From positions 62,001-126,000 of the forward strand of contig JAWZDV010000024.1 in assembly GCA_034142505.1 (NCBI GenBank): 64,000 bases of DNA, given 5' to 3'. This DNA comes from Hungatella_A sp034142505 (GTDB taxonomy: Bacteria; Bacillota; Clostridia; Lachnospirales; Lachnospiraceae). Positions 1 to 8,613 of the stretch are shown here, piece by piece (the stretch's first letter is position 1; each line of letters starts with the position of its first letter). Below the pieces are notes generated by a model. That model did not search any database and was not told the DNA's origin. It was given only the letters and a program-made list of their open reading frames with translations. Position numbers and translations under genes: made by a program.

Positions 1-2019
1 GAGGTACGTCTTCGGAAGCCCCGCGCCGGCATCCGTATAGGTGGTGGCCGCGTCTATAAATTCCGCAAAGTCCGTCCCGATCTCATCCTTGTGAAAGGTC
101 ATGACCTCCGCGCGGCTCTTCTGCAGCCGGACAACGCCCTCCTCATCCACAATCCGCACAGAGTTCTGGTTCCGTTTGAATAAACCGAGGAACGACTTCT
201 TGACGTTCCTGACTTGAAACGCGTGCCATCTGCCGGTATGCGCCAGGTGCTCCACCTCGCTGACGCCTTCCCCGGCCGACTCTCTCACCGACGCCTCCAG
301 CTCTTCCAAAGATTTAACCCGGACATTTAAGTCCTTGGTCCGCATCTCGGTGGCCCCTGTGGCGATGGCGCGCAGAATGTTTTTCTGGCTGTCCACCTCG
401 ATTGTCACCTCCACAGTATCCGGGTTAGCGCCGGCTTTCACCACCACGTCCATGGCCTCGCTTCGAATTCTCTTGATGTCCTCCTGGGTGGGATTGGAGA
501 TATTGCGCTCCACCTGCTCACGCACCAGAGCCATGGCTACTCCAATAGTGGAGATATAGGGAGCATTCTTGGCGATCTGCCAGCGGACGCCCATCTTCTC
601 CCCCAGATAAGGAGGTATGACACTGGCGGACCCGCCGCCGCCCACAAAGCGGATCATCTGACGGTTTAGCTGATAATCGTCTGAAAGCTCCTCGACTACC
701 GCTTTTACTTTTTCCGCAGCAATATCCATGGCCTTTTTACAGGCTTCCTCCACGGTGGTGCCAAGCGTCTGCGCAAGCGCGCCCCATGCCGCTTTCGCCG
801 CCTCCACATTGCCGTGGGCGTAATCGTCCTCCGGAACATAGCCAAGAATATTGGCCGCGCCGGCCAGTGTGAGGGCGTATTCCTGCCCGTTCTGACACCG
901 GACAACCGCGTAATCCGGACGGTCCTCCGGTCTTGGCGCAATCAGCTGAAGCTCCGGTTTCACCATAGTTTCCGCCGTCTGGAACAGTTCGTATTCCTTA
1001 CCCGCGATATGGGCGGACCGGGGCCCCACGTCTGTGATAGCGCCGTTTCGCACCACCACCATACTGCCGCCGGCGATGCCCAGAGTCCGGACGTCCAGGG
1101 AGGTCAAGTAGAGTTTTCTGCCGCCCACGGAAGCATTTTTTACCATAACCTTTCCATCCTTGATCACGGAAATATCTGTGGAGGTTCCTCCCACCTCGAA
1201 GAAAATGCCATCGGTGATCTTCTCATACATCAACGCTCCCGCCACCCCGGCAGCCAGGCCGGAAAGCATGGTTAAGATCGGCCGTTTCCGGACTTCATCC
1301 ACGTTCATGACACCGCCGTCACACCGCATAATCATTAACGGCTTAGTGATATCCGCCTCCTTGACGGAGCGCTCCGTCATATCCGCTGTCTCCACCATTT
1401 TGGGAATCAGGGCGGCATTCACCACGGCGGTCCTGGTTCTGGCGGAAAGGCCATATAGCTGGGAAATCTCATAGCCTCCGGTGGCTAACAGTCCCCGGGC
1501 ACCCGCCTGATCAATAACTGCGATTTCATCCTCCGGATTATCTACGGAATAGGATTTCGACGCCACAAACACCTCTGCCTGTTCCTTTAAAAGAGTATCC
1601 AGCGCCTGGTCCACTGCGGTTTCATCCAGTTTGGCGGAATCGAGAAAGGTGTGGGCCGTATGCAGGAACTTGCCCGGCGCCAGTTCGATATCCCCGACCC
1701 TGGTCTCTGATTTTGCCCGTTCGCCTTCCAGGCCGGTTCCCATTCCAATAATTCCAACCTTCGCCACGTCGCCCTCCAGCAGCGCGTTGGTGGCCTGTGT
1801 GGTTCCATGGGCGATAAATGCCACCTCCTCCGGTGACACTCCATGTTCCGCCATGATTTTCCTGATGACCGTCACAATGCCTTCCGCAACTCCTGTCTTC
1901 GCGTGGTGGGTCGTGGGGATTTTCGCTTTGCCGATAATCTGGTAGGTCTCATCATCGATAATGACCGCGTCCGTGAACGTTCCTCCTACATCGATTCCTA
2001 TTCTTACTTTCCTGCTCAT
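1..2019 (-). CDS. HyuA-type hydantoinase/oxoprolinase, partial (3' end beyond window)
   Basis: Cytoplasmic ATP-dependent ring-opening enzyme family (N-methylhydantoinase A/5-oxoprolinase); the true substrate is unknown. I translated the minus strand from the ATG at 2019, which follows GAAAGGAAG. The N-terminus reads MSRKVRIGIDVGGTFTDAV, with the ASKHA-fold phosphate-binding loop DVGGTFTDAV. HGTTQATNALLEGDVA follows near residue 65, and the glycine-rich second phosphate loop FEVGGTSTDISVI lies near residue 280. The frame stays open for all 673 codons to the window edge; family members are about 700 residues, so only the extreme C-terminus is missing. It lies downstream of a membrane permease in the same orientation. 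No HyuB partner is visible. A frameshifted paralogue lies at 47278-49406 in the same permease-HyuA order. Confidence 0.9.
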   Translation of the reverse strand, partial: MSRKVRIGIDVGGTFTDAVIIDDETYQIIGKAKIPTTHHAKTGVAEGIVTVIRKIMAEHGVSPEEVAFIAHGTTQATNALLEGDVAKVGIIGMGTGLEGERAKSETRVGDIELAPGKFLHTAHTFLDSAKLDETAVDQALDTLLKEQAEVFVASKSYSVDNPEDEIAVIDQAGARGLLATGGYEISQLYGLSARTRTAVVNAALIPKMVETADMTERSVKEADITKPLMIMRCDGGVMNVDEVRKRPILTMLSGLAAGVAGALMYEKITDGIFFEVGGTSTDISVIKDGKVMVKNASVGGRKLYLTSLDVRTLGIAGGSMVVVRNGAITDVGPRSAHIAGKEYELFQTAETMVKPELQLIAPRPEDRPDYAVVRCQNGQEYALTLAGAANILGYVPEDDYAHGNVEAAKAAWGALAQTLGTTVEEACKKAMDIAAEKVKAVVEELSDDYQLNRQMIRFVGGGGSASVIPPYLGEKMGVRWQIAKNAPYISTIGVAMALVREQVERNISNPTQEDIKRIRSEAMDVVVKAGANPDTVEVTIEVDSQKNILRAIATGATEMRTKDLNVRVKSLEELEASVRESAGEGVSEVEHLAHTGRWHAFQVRNVKKSFLGLFKRNQNSVRIVDEEGVVRLQKSRAEVMTFHKDEIGTDFAEFIDAATTYTDAGAGLPKTYL

Positions 2020-2040
2020 CTGATACTTCCTTTCTTTCTA

Positions 2041-2084
2041 TCGGTTTTCAAAAGACTGCCGCAGGTTATCCCCACGGCAGTCCG
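2041..2084 (-). terminator. Stem-loop between permease and hyuA-like gene
   Basis: Arms GACTGCCG (2054-2061) and CGGCAGTC (2075-2082) are perfectly complementary. On the minus strand they are followed by TTTTGAAAA. It could be a leaky terminator or processing site that lowers hyuA expression relative to the permease. Confidence 0.55.
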
Positions 2085-2090
2085 CTTTTG

Positions 2091-3380
2091 TCAGAATACA
2101 AAACATGCTGTGTAAATCAGCGCACCCATGGTGATTAACACCGTGTATGGCAGAGTTGATTTTAAAATTGCGTTCACATCCACCTTGGCAAAATCGGCCA
2201 CGATAACATTCTGTGTATTGGTTGGGTCGGATACGCCCTGCACCACTCCGGTAGCACGGAGGGCCATACCGATGGCGGCTGGGCTGAGTGTGCCTGCTGC
2301 CATCATGATATTTGCCAGACCTGATCCCAGACCGTACATATTGAGCGGGCCGCGGTAGAGAGCCAGCGGGGAAAGTACGGTGAACAATATCACATATACC
2401 AGCGGTGAAGACGGCATTACCGCCTGAATCAGTGGCTGCATCAGGGCAGTGGTCTCCTTTGCGGACACGCCGTTTAAGAGAATTCCAATCCCGATCATCA
2501 GGGCGATGACTCCCGATACATCCTGGATTCCCTCTACAAAAGCATTGGAGGAAATCTGGATGATCTGTTTCGGCTTCGTCACCAGAATCGTGTAAATGAT
2601 GGCGGTCAGAAGGCTGAGTTCCGCGGAGAATTTAAACAGGAATACCAGGAGAATCGGTACCACCGGGGCAAAAAGCGCCGGAATACTGACTTCTTTTTCC
2701 GCTTTCTTGGCAGGCATTGCCCAGGAGCTTCTGGTGTTTTTTCTGTTTACATTTAACAATATGTAAATCACAATGGCAATCACGCTGCAGACCCCGATCA
2801 CCAGGGAACCGCTCTTCACGATTTCCATATCCATTCCAATGGTGTCCACATAGAACTGATAGTTCGATACGTTGAACAGACCGCCGGTGCTGATTCCAAG
2901 CAACACCAGTCCGGCCGCCGTGATATCCGGAATTCCGGCTGACAGCATCAGCGGAATCACAATCGTGGATACCATGATCACCGGGCCGGCTCCTCCAATG
3001 GCGGAAAAGATCAGTGCGGTGGCGCCTGTCAGGACAAAGGCGATGGCGTATGGCTTGTCACCCGCCAGCTCCGCCGCTTTTCGAATGATCGCATCGGAGA
3101 TTCCCTGCTTTTGAATCACTTTTGCAAACATTCCGCCAAAGATTGTCGCTATGATGGTTCCCGCCAGCCTGGACGCTCCCTGTCCAATGACGAACCCCAT
3201 GATCGTCTGGCCGTCCGCTTCAGCCGCTTTCAAAAACGGAACTCCCGCGATCATCGCAACCAGTACTCCTAACACCGGCAATGCCAGAATCGTGGGCAGT
3301 TTCTTTGCAATCATCAATCCGATGAATCCTGCAAACACCAACAGTATCAAAATCACCCTCACATTTAATATCGCTCCCAT
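2091..3380 (-). CDS. GntP/CitMHS-like permease
   Basis: Integral membrane carrier of the ion-transporter superfamily, 429 residues with about 11-12 hydrophobic segments. The first helix starts at residue 9 (ILILLVFAGFIGLMI). A glycine-rich stretch, GGAGPVIMVSTIVIPLM, around residues 130-145 resembles the GntP/citrate permease re-entrant region. It is co-oriented with the hyuA-like gene downstream, which suggests uptake of a cyclic amide, lactam or organic acid that HyuA opens; this is inference. The start is preceded by AAAGGGG. A paralogous permease sits upstream of the second hyuA copy (49592-50935). The exact substrate cannot be read from sequence. Confidence 0.8.
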   Translation of the reverse strand: MGAILNVRVILILLVFAGFIGLMIAKKLPTILALPVLGVLVAMIAGVPFLKAAEADGQTIMGFVIGQGASRLAGTIIATIFGGMFAKVIQKQGISDAIIRKAAELAGDKPYAIAFVLTGATALIFSAIGGAGPVIMVSTIVIPLMLSAGIPDITAAGLVLLGISTGGLFNVSNYQFYVDTIGMDMEIVKSGSLVIGVCSVIAIVIYILLNVNRKNTRSSWAMPAKKAEKEVSIPALFAPVVPILLVFLFKFSAELSLLTAIIYTILVTKPKQIIQISSNAFVEGIQDVSGVIALMIGIGILLNGVSAKETTALMQPLIQAVMPSSPLVYVILFTVLSPLALYRGPLNMYGLGSGLANIMMAAGTLSPAAIGMALRATGVVQGVSDPTNTQNVIVADFAKVDVNAILKSTLPYTVLITMGALIYTACFVF

Positions 3381-3427
3381 TTTGTAAAACCCCTTTCATT
3401 TTTTATGAATGTTTTTTTCATAACGAT

Positions 3428-3456
3428 ATCGTAGCACGTTTTCCACAATAATGCAA
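3428..3456 (-). promoter_or_regulatory. Putative sigma-A promoter of permease-hyuA operon
   Basis: Minus-strand -35 TTGCAT (3451-3456), 17-bp spacer, -10 TACGAT (3428-3433), about 50 bp upstream of the permease start. Confidence 0.5.
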
Positions 3457-3528
3457 TGAGATTTTCATTTATTTTGGTTGTTTTTTTCAAAATTAAATTC
3501 CTACACATGTTCGTCTGGAACATAAATA

Positions 3529-3565
3529 AAAAGTCGATTCTTATTAGAAAAAATCGACTTTTATT
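3529..3565 (-). terminator. Intrinsic terminator after Rpn-like gene
   Basis: Inverted repeat AAAAGTCGATT / AATCGACTTTT with an 11-nt loop. It is A/T-flanked on both sides, so it could work in both directions. It lies just beyond the stop codon of the gene ending at 3588. Confidence 0.75.
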
Positions 3566-3587
3566 CATTAAACCGCTCAATATTTTA

Positions 3588-4274
3588 TTAATTGTTATTC
3601 TTTTCTATACTGCGTTCAAATTCCTCAATCGTTTCCGCTTCGACCGCAAATTGAAACCAGCAGTCTAGCACTTCTAACGCTTTCTGGTTCTTAATGACAT
3701 TGTGCAGTTCTTCCGGCACCTCTCCCAATCTTTTCAGCAAATCTAAAATGGATTCGGCTTTTCCTTCGGCCTTTCCTTCGGCTTTTCCTTCAGCATAGCT
3801 AAGTTCTTTTTCACTGGCAATGTGCTCTTCTTCATTGTATTCATACAACAGCATATCCACTACCTCCGCCCTGTTTTTCCGCAGGAACTCTCCAAGAATG
3901 CCACTTCGGATACATTCATCAATTGCCAGATTGACCGCTGTGGTGATATCGCTTTCTGTCTCCCGGTGTTCCCTGACTTTGGCCACAAATCTGGCGTACT
4001 CCTCCAATGTTCTGCACCGCTCCAGTAACTCCTGGTTATGACCCAGGTTCACGTTCAGCACCAGCGCTTCCATCTCCAGACAGGGGCATGGGCCGTCCTT
4101 CACCGTATAGGATGCATGATCCAGCGTATTGATCCTCAGTTCCTCCGGATTCCGGTAATCGGAACCTCTCAGTGCATTGTAGAGTTCCAGCAAATCTTTT
4201 TTACCTGAAAACACGGCCCGGAATACCCGGTCCTTATACTTTTTTGCTGCCATCACTGGCATTTGATACGTCAT
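3588..4274 (-). CDS. Rpn/PD-(D/E)XK-family protein with internal deletion
   Basis: 228 residues. The N-terminus (KDRVFRAVFSGKKDLLELYNALRGSDY) and the C-terminal half (LEMEALVLNVNLGHN, then DECIRSGILGEFLRKNRAEV) are typical of Rpn/PDDEXK transposase-like proteins widespread in Lachnospiraceae. Those are usually around 300 residues or more. Here residue 55 (DHASYTV) joins almost directly to CLEMEALVL. The central segment that normally holds the nuclease core is therefore absent, although the frame is intact. A triple AEGK repeat lies near residue 168. The start is preceded by GGAGGTG and by a good promoter at 4488-4516. It is likely a non-catalytic remnant or a derived short form. Confidence 0.75.
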   Translation of the reverse strand: MTYQMPVMAAKKYKDRVFRAVFSGKKDLLELYNALRGSDYRNPEELRINTLDHASYTVKDGPCPCLEMEALVLNVNLGHNQELLERCRTLEEYARFVAKVREHRETESDITTAVNLAIDECIRSGILGEFLRKNRAEVVDMLLYEYNEEEHIASEKELSYAEGKAEGKAEGKAESILDLLKRLGEVPEELHNVIKNQKALEVLDCWFQFAVEAETIEEFERSIEKNNN

Positions 4275-4516
4275 ACTGACACCTCCATTATATCGCCTTA
4301 TTACTATGATTGCAATAACAGATCAGTAAATGACCGGCATAAACATCACCTCTTCCTGTTCTTTTCTGACTGCCAGGCAGATCAGTGAAAATTGCAGAGT
4401 TACAAATGAGTGAAACATTGGCCGAACTGGCCGCAACGGCTTGCGCCGAAGAATACTCACAGAGGGAACCTCCGTGTGAATGGATTTAGTATAGCATAAT
4501 GTAAGTGCACTTTCAA
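4275..4516 (-). promoter_or_regulatory. Promoter and long leader of Rpn-like gene
   Basis: Minus-strand -35 TTGAAA (4511-4516), exactly 17 bp, -10 TATACT (4488-4493). Transcription would begin near 4481, leaving a leader of about 200 nt. The leader contains a possible seven-codon mini-ORF (MFMPVIY, 4326-4349) behind GGAAGAGGTG. No known riboswitch was recognised. The longer ORF over this stretch is not credible as a protein. Confidence 0.6.
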
Positions 4517-4550
4517 TCAAATTCTTCGTGTTTCAGCGATCATTGCTAAA

Positions 4551-4592
4551 ATAAAAAACTGAGGTCTCCATTCTCCCGAAACCTCAGTTTTC
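4551..4592 (-). terminator. Intrinsic terminator of the lipoprotein gene
   Basis: Minus-strand AACTGAGGT / ACCTCAGTT stem followed by TTTTTTATTTT, 10 bp past the stop codon at 4602. Confidence 0.85.
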
Positions 4593-4601
4593 ATTTTTAT
4601 T

Positions 4602-5477
4602 CTATTCCAAGATACTCGTTTTGATGTCCAGTGTTATTTTATAATTTTCCCCGTCCCTGCTTATAAAAATCAGCTGGCTGGTTCCTTCCGGCAGTTCAAT
4701 CTCCTGCTCAAAACGGTCCTGCCATTCAAATCCGCCCATGGCAAAATCACGTTCTTTGTGTTCCACCACATCGATGGTCTTGCCGTCTTCGGTCCGGTAG
4801 AATAAATGAAAACCGTTGAAGGTCATGCTGCCATTATCATCGTCGCTGACGACAGTTACTTTCAGTTTTACGTTCATTCTTTCCGCCTGGTCTAAGTCGG
4901 TGGTAAATACGGTATGCTCCTCGTCGCCGGCTGTGTAGGAGACGCTGATTTTGTTCAGCCGCCGTTCTTTCTGATTGTCTGAAATCCTTTGACGGTCTTC
5001 CCGTTCGTCTTTGCTGCTTCCTCCAGAACCGAAATAATCAAACTTTTCCCAGTCAATATTGGTCAGCGTCAATTTCATCTTGAATTTGACGTGGTCTCCG
5101 CGAAATTCCAGGCGGCCTGCTCCTTCATCGAAGGAGACACTGGTGCCAACCGTCAGAGTTCCTCCGTCCGATACACTCCCGTCAAGCAGTACCGTCGCCT
5201 TATCATTAGAGTCTACATACACCAGCTGTACATCTCCCGAACCTGTGATATTTTTCAATTCTCCATAAATACTAATTGAGGTTGATTCCAAGGCCTCCAC
5301 ATAGAAAATGGGTAAGGTATCCGACACATGTGCCGTGCCTGACATCTTGTATTCCCCGTCGATCTTGCCTGCGGTGTAATTATTGAAATAACTGCCTGTA
5401 ATGGAGGATGAACTGCTGCATGCAGTTATACAAATGCAGGAAATACAGCTGCTGATAAGGATCGCTAATCGCTTCAT
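4602..5477 (-). CDS. Orphan lipoprotein of unknown function
   Basis: 291 residues. A Sec/lipobox signal MKRLAILISSCISCICITAC places the lipid-modified cysteine at position 20, followed by a serine-rich tether. The body looks beta-rich (for example GSVSDGGTLTVGTSVSFDEGAGRLEFRGD). A charged segment GGSSKDEREDRQRISDNQKERR near residues 150-172 separates two beta-rich halves. No enzymatic motif was recognised; a surface-exposed or membrane-anchored adhesion or sensor role is possible but unproven. The neighbours give no functional clue. It appears to be transcribed alone, with its own promoter region (containing a dyad) and terminator. Confidence 0.75.
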   Translation of the reverse strand: MKRLAILISSCISCICITACSSSSSITGSYFNNYTAGKIDGEYKMSGTAHVSDTLPIFYVEALESTSISIYGELKNITGSGDVQLVYVDSNDKATVLLDGSVSDGGTLTVGTSVSFDEGAGRLEFRGDHVKFKMKLTLTNIDWEKFDYFGSGGSSKDEREDRQRISDNQKERRLNKISVSYTAGDEEHTVFTTDLDQAERMNVKLKVTVVSDDDNGSMTFNGFHLFYRTEDGKTIDVVEHKERDFAMGGFEWQDRFEQEIELPEGTSQLIFISRDGENYKITLDIKTSILE

Positions 5478-5493
5478 GGTGTTCCTTCCCTTC

Positions 5494-5531
5494 CGTTAGA
5501 TCATTTTGTTTTCTCTCTATTTAATCTAACG
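5494..5531. promoter_or_regulatory. Inverted repeat upstream of lipoprotein gene
   Basis: CGTTAGAT (5494-5501) and ATCTAACG (5524-5531) form a perfect 8-bp dyad separated by 22 bp, just upstream of the start at 5477. Possible operator or leader hairpin. Confidence 0.35.
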
Positions 5532-5570
5532 AGTGGCAAAGACGGATTACTTCAAGAAGGACCCTTCATA

Positions 5571-6575
5571 TCACAGTTTTGTCAAATCCCTCACACTCTT
5601 CCGCTCCACCAGATTCACCCCAATCTGATTATGGACCGAATAGTCATTTTCTTCCTGCTCAATCTTTTCCACCAGCCGCTTCACGGCGATCTGACCGATT
5701 TTTTCGTTTTGAATATTGATAGAAGTCAGCGGCGGCTCCAGATACTGGTCAATGGGCATGTTGTCAAACCCGATGATGGAAATATCCTGCCCCACTTTGT
5801 AGCCAGACTGCCGAAACGCATTCATGATGCCAATGGCCATCACATCGTTGGACACAATGAGAACTGACGGCCATTCTTTCTCCTCTTTGATCAGATCCAG
5901 CATGTCCTGGCAGGCGCCCTCGGTGGAACATCTTGTCTCGTAGACGTACTTGGACTGATAGGAAATGCCGGAACGGCGCAGCCCCTGTTTATAGCCGTCA
6001 TACCTCTCCAAAAAGTTATGGAGCTTCGTCCTGCTGCCCACGAAGCCGATCTTTTGGTGCCCTTTCCGGTAAGCGTAGGCTACCGCCTGTATCATTCCAT
6101 CCACATTGTCCATGAGAACGCAGTCCAGCCCCTTGCCTGCAAACCAGTTGTCCAAGATCACCAGCGGCTTGTTCCACTTCTGATAGTAAGCCAGATCCGC
6201 TCCATTCATCTCCGTGGCCAGCAGAAGAATTCCCTTGATCTCCTCCATGTTCACATTTCCCATGAACTCCTCAATGGGAAGACTCGGCTCATAGTGGACA
6301 ATGTTCACGTAGTACCCCAGCGCGTCCGCCTGTTTTTGAATCGCGTCCATGACGGTCACAAAGAAATGGGTCTCCGCAATAACATTGCCATGCTTCTTGT
6401 GAATGGAGAACAGGAGACTGCCCTTCTTGTGGTCCTCCTCTTTTTTAGGCGCTGCGTACTTTAACTCCAGAATCTTCTTTTTGGTGGATTCGCTCACCCC
6501 GCCTTTGTTGTTCAGCGCCATGGAAACGGCGGCTGGAGATATCTTCAGAATCTGTGCAATCTCTTTATTCCTCAT
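5571..6575 (-). CDS. LacI-family transcriptional regulator
   Basis: 334 residues. An N-terminal LacI helix-turn-helix (NKEIAQILKISPAAVSMALNN, residues 3-23) has the expected hinge region. It is followed by a periplasmic-binding-like effector domain, including HQKIGFVGS near residue 188 and ISIIGFDNMP near residue 270. It is the last gene of the ABC transporter operon and presumably senses the imported ligand. The start is chosen behind TTGAGGAAA. A dyad ATGGAA-5-TTCCAT at 6627-6643, between the bicupin gene and this one, may be its own operator. Confidence 0.9.
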   Translation of the reverse strand: MRNKEIAQILKISPAAVSMALNNKGGVSESTKKKILELKYAAPKKEEDHKKGSLLFSIHKKHGNVIAETHFFVTVMDAIQKQADALGYYVNIVHYEPSLPIEEFMGNVNMEEIKGILLLATEMNGADLAYYQKWNKPLVILDNWFAGKGLDCVLMDNVDGMIQAVAYAYRKGHQKIGFVGSRTKLHNFLERYDGYKQGLRRSGISYQSKYVYETRCSTEGACQDMLDLIKEEKEWPSVLIVSNDVMAIGIMNAFRQSGYKVGQDISIIGFDNMPIDQYLEPPLTSINIQNEKIGQIAVKRLVEKIEQEENDYSVHNQIGVNLVERKSVRDLTKL

Positions 6576-6626
6576 ACATTTTCCTCAATCAGCCCATCTT
6601 TGCCGGTCTGGAAAATCCGGCACATT

Positions 6627-6643
6627 ATGGAATTATTTTCCAT
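6627..6643. promoter_or_regulatory. Candidate operator upstream of lacI-family gene
   Basis: Perfect dyad ATGGAA-TTATT-TTCCAT in the 83-bp gap between the bicupin and regulator genes; possible autoregulatory site. Confidence 0.35.
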
Positions 6644-6658
6644 TTCATCATACACAAC

Positions 6659-7576
6659 TTAGCAGTCTTTTGCAATGGCAAAAATTGCCCTGGCACATCC
6701 GGAACTGTAATTGATCAGCTGATATTTCATCCCTGCCGGAATATACAGCCCCTCATAGTGCTTCAACTGATACGTTTCCCTGGTATCCGTCATATAAACT
6801 GTCATCGGCCCTTCCATCCCCAGCAGAAATGATTCGCTTTCATGGCAAAGCACCTCCGAATGCCTTGTCACCACACCGCCGGCAGGCAGGACATATTCTC
6901 CCATATGGAGAAAATCATTGCTCACCGCGAACTTCATGAGAACCGGCCTGGTATCCCCCGCAATCACCTTCAGCTTCTTTTGCTCCGTGATATGGTAAAT
7001 CAACCTGTGTTCCCGCAGAACCGGCCCCGGTGCCGGCCAAACGCCCAAATGATCCACTGTCCCATAAATCTGTGGTTCCTCCCAATCTCCGGCCCGTTCC
7101 GGGAATGCTGCTTTGTCATAATGAAACACACGCTTCGGCCCGTTTACATCCGTGGGGAATTCCTGGGACTCCACGATCTTTGGTGCAATGACCGCCAGCA
7201 CCTTCACTGTCTTCTCCCCAAAGTTGTAAGCCGAGTGCAGCGTCCCCTTGGGAATCAGCAGCGCCTCCCCCTCCTTCACCTCGATACACTGTCCCGTGTA
7301 CGGATTAAACTGGGTAATCACCCCCTCCAGCACAAAATACGCCTCATCCCCCGGATGATAGTCCGGCGGATTAAAGAATCCCCCCGGCCCTATTTCCATG
7401 CTGCACACGGTCAGTGAATCCGTACTCAAATACATATCGTTCAAGTCACTGTAATCCAGCCCATAATCCGGATAGATAAACTTCCCGATATTGCCGGCAT
7501 CCATATAGATGGGCGTATCTTTCTCCCCCTCTGTAAACGGGTGGTTTCCAAAAACCGCCTTTGCTTTATGATTCAT
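6659..7576 (-). CDS. Bicupin-domain protein
   Basis: 305 residues with two cupin barrels. The first has YHPGDEAYFVLEG (residues 78-90) and PKGTLHSAYN, giving candidate metal ligands His, Glu and His. The second has RHSEVLCHESESFLLGMEG near residue 240 and YIPAGMKYQLINY near residue 283. The start ATG at 7576 overlaps the upstream permease stop as ATGA and sits behind AAAGGGG, so an upstream start is unlikely. As the terminal metabolic gene of a sugar-type ABC operon it may isomerise, epimerise or bind the imported ligand; the reaction is not identifiable. Confidence 0.75.
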   Translation of the reverse strand: MNHKAKAVFGNHPFTEGEKDTPIYMDAGNIGKFIYPDYGLDYSDLNDMYLSTDSLTVCSMEIGPGGFFNPPDYHPGDEAYFVLEGVITQFNPYTGQCIEVKEGEALLIPKGTLHSAYNFGEKTVKVLAVIAPKIVESQEFPTDVNGPKRVFHYDKAAFPERAGDWEEPQIYGTVDHLGVWPAPGPVLREHRLIYHITEQKKLKVIAGDTRPVLMKFAVSNDFLHMGEYVLPAGGVVTRHSEVLCHESESFLLGMEGPMTVYMTDTRETYQLKHYEGLYIPAGMKYQLINYSSGCARAIFAIAKDC

Positions 7577-8613
7577 GTTATATCCCCTTTCTGCAAGCTC
7601 TTGCAATGAATTTTATTTATAATTTTTTTCCATGATTCCCAGATGGGAAAGGTGTTGGTGATGATCATGGACAGCAGCAGCGCCCCGTACACCAGCTGCT
7701 TAAAGTAGCTGCTCACGTTCATCATATTCAACCCGCTGGACAACAGCTGGAGGGTAAACACTGCCAGCACAATCCCCGTCACTTTCCCCTTTCCCCCTTT
7801 TGGGTCCACGCCGCCCATGATGGCCACCAGCATGCTCTGAATTATGTAGTTTCCGCCGTAATCCGCATTAGCCGAGTTGGTTCTGGCCAGGATGATAAAA
7901 CCCGCTGCGGCCGCCAGAATTCCGCTGAGCATGTAAGACCGGATCACGATCTTTCGATTGTCCGCCCCGGAAAATTCCGCCGCTCTGGCATTCGTACCGA
8001 TCATATACAGTTTCATGCCAAAGGAACATTTCTGGATCAAAAAAATGAGCAGCCCCACCACCAGAAAAAATAATACTGCTGGTATGGGCAGAAAACCGAA
8101 TAGATATCCATTGCCCAGCCGGTTTAACTGCTCCGGAAAAGAATACAGGGACGTCCCCTTTGTGACAACAATCCCGATTCCGGCAAACAACTGCATGGTT
8201 CCTAAGGTAGTCAGAATAGGCGGTATTCCAATACCGGCGATACACAGCCCATTAAACAGACCCGCAGCCATTCCCGTCAATAACGCGATACAAAAGGCAG
8301 CCAGAATGACAAGCCACATCCTTCCGCCGTCCGCATGTCCCGCCATCTTTAACAGAAAACTTCCCGACAGGATCGCCGCCAGATTGCCCACGCTGACGAT
8401 GGACAAATCACAGCCTCCTGTCATCATAGCCAGCGCCATGGCAATTGCGAAGATGCCAAACTCCGGAAACTGGAAGGCCATGGACTTGAAGTTCTTCACC
8501 GAGAAAAAGACACCTGGCATCATCAAGCTCATCACCACCAGAACCGCCGCGATAATCACCAGCAGTTTGGCTGCCGTCCGGTCCCCGGTTTTCTTACGGC
8601 TCCATTTATTCAC
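7573..8613 (-). CDS. Sugar-type ABC transporter permease (RbsC/BPD-2 family), second subunit
   Basis: 346 residues, about 8-10 transmembrane helices. The family signature region reads MALAMMTGGCDLSIVSVGNLAAI near residue 60. IMGGVDPKGGKGKVTGIV near residue 262 matches the conserved RbsC cytoplasmic loop (usually GGTSxxGGxG). It overlaps the upstream permease by 8 bp and the bicupin gene by 4 bp, so the genes are translationally coupled. It pairs with the 340-residue permease encoded just upstream to form a heterodimeric channel. Confidence 0.88.
   Translation of the reverse strand: MNKWSRKKTGDRTAAKLLVIIAAVLVVMSLMMPGVFFSVKNFKSMAFQFPEFGIFAIAMALAMMTGGCDLSIVSVGNLAAILSGSFLLKMAGHADGGRMWLVILAAFCIALLTGMAAGLFNGLCIAGIGIPPILTTLGTMQLFAGIGIVVTKGTSLYSFPEQLNRLGNGYLFGFLPIPAVLFFLVVGLLIFLIQKCSFGMKLYMIGTNARAAEFSGADNRKIVIRSYMLSGILAAAAGFIILARTNSANADYGGNYIIQSMLVAIMGGVDPKGGKGKVTGIVLAVFTLQLLSSGLNMMNVSSYFKQLVYGALLLSMIITNTFPIWESWKKIINKIHCKSLQKGDIT

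Noticed and set aside
3365..3580. 71-codon minus-strand ORF upstream of the permease
   Set aside because: It runs across the Rpn terminator and the permease promoter, and has biased A/T-rich codons.
4323..4520. 65-codon minus-strand ORF in the Rpn leader
   Set aside because: Its start lies upstream of the predicted transcription start within the promoter; only the tiny MFMPVIY frame at its end has any ribosome site.
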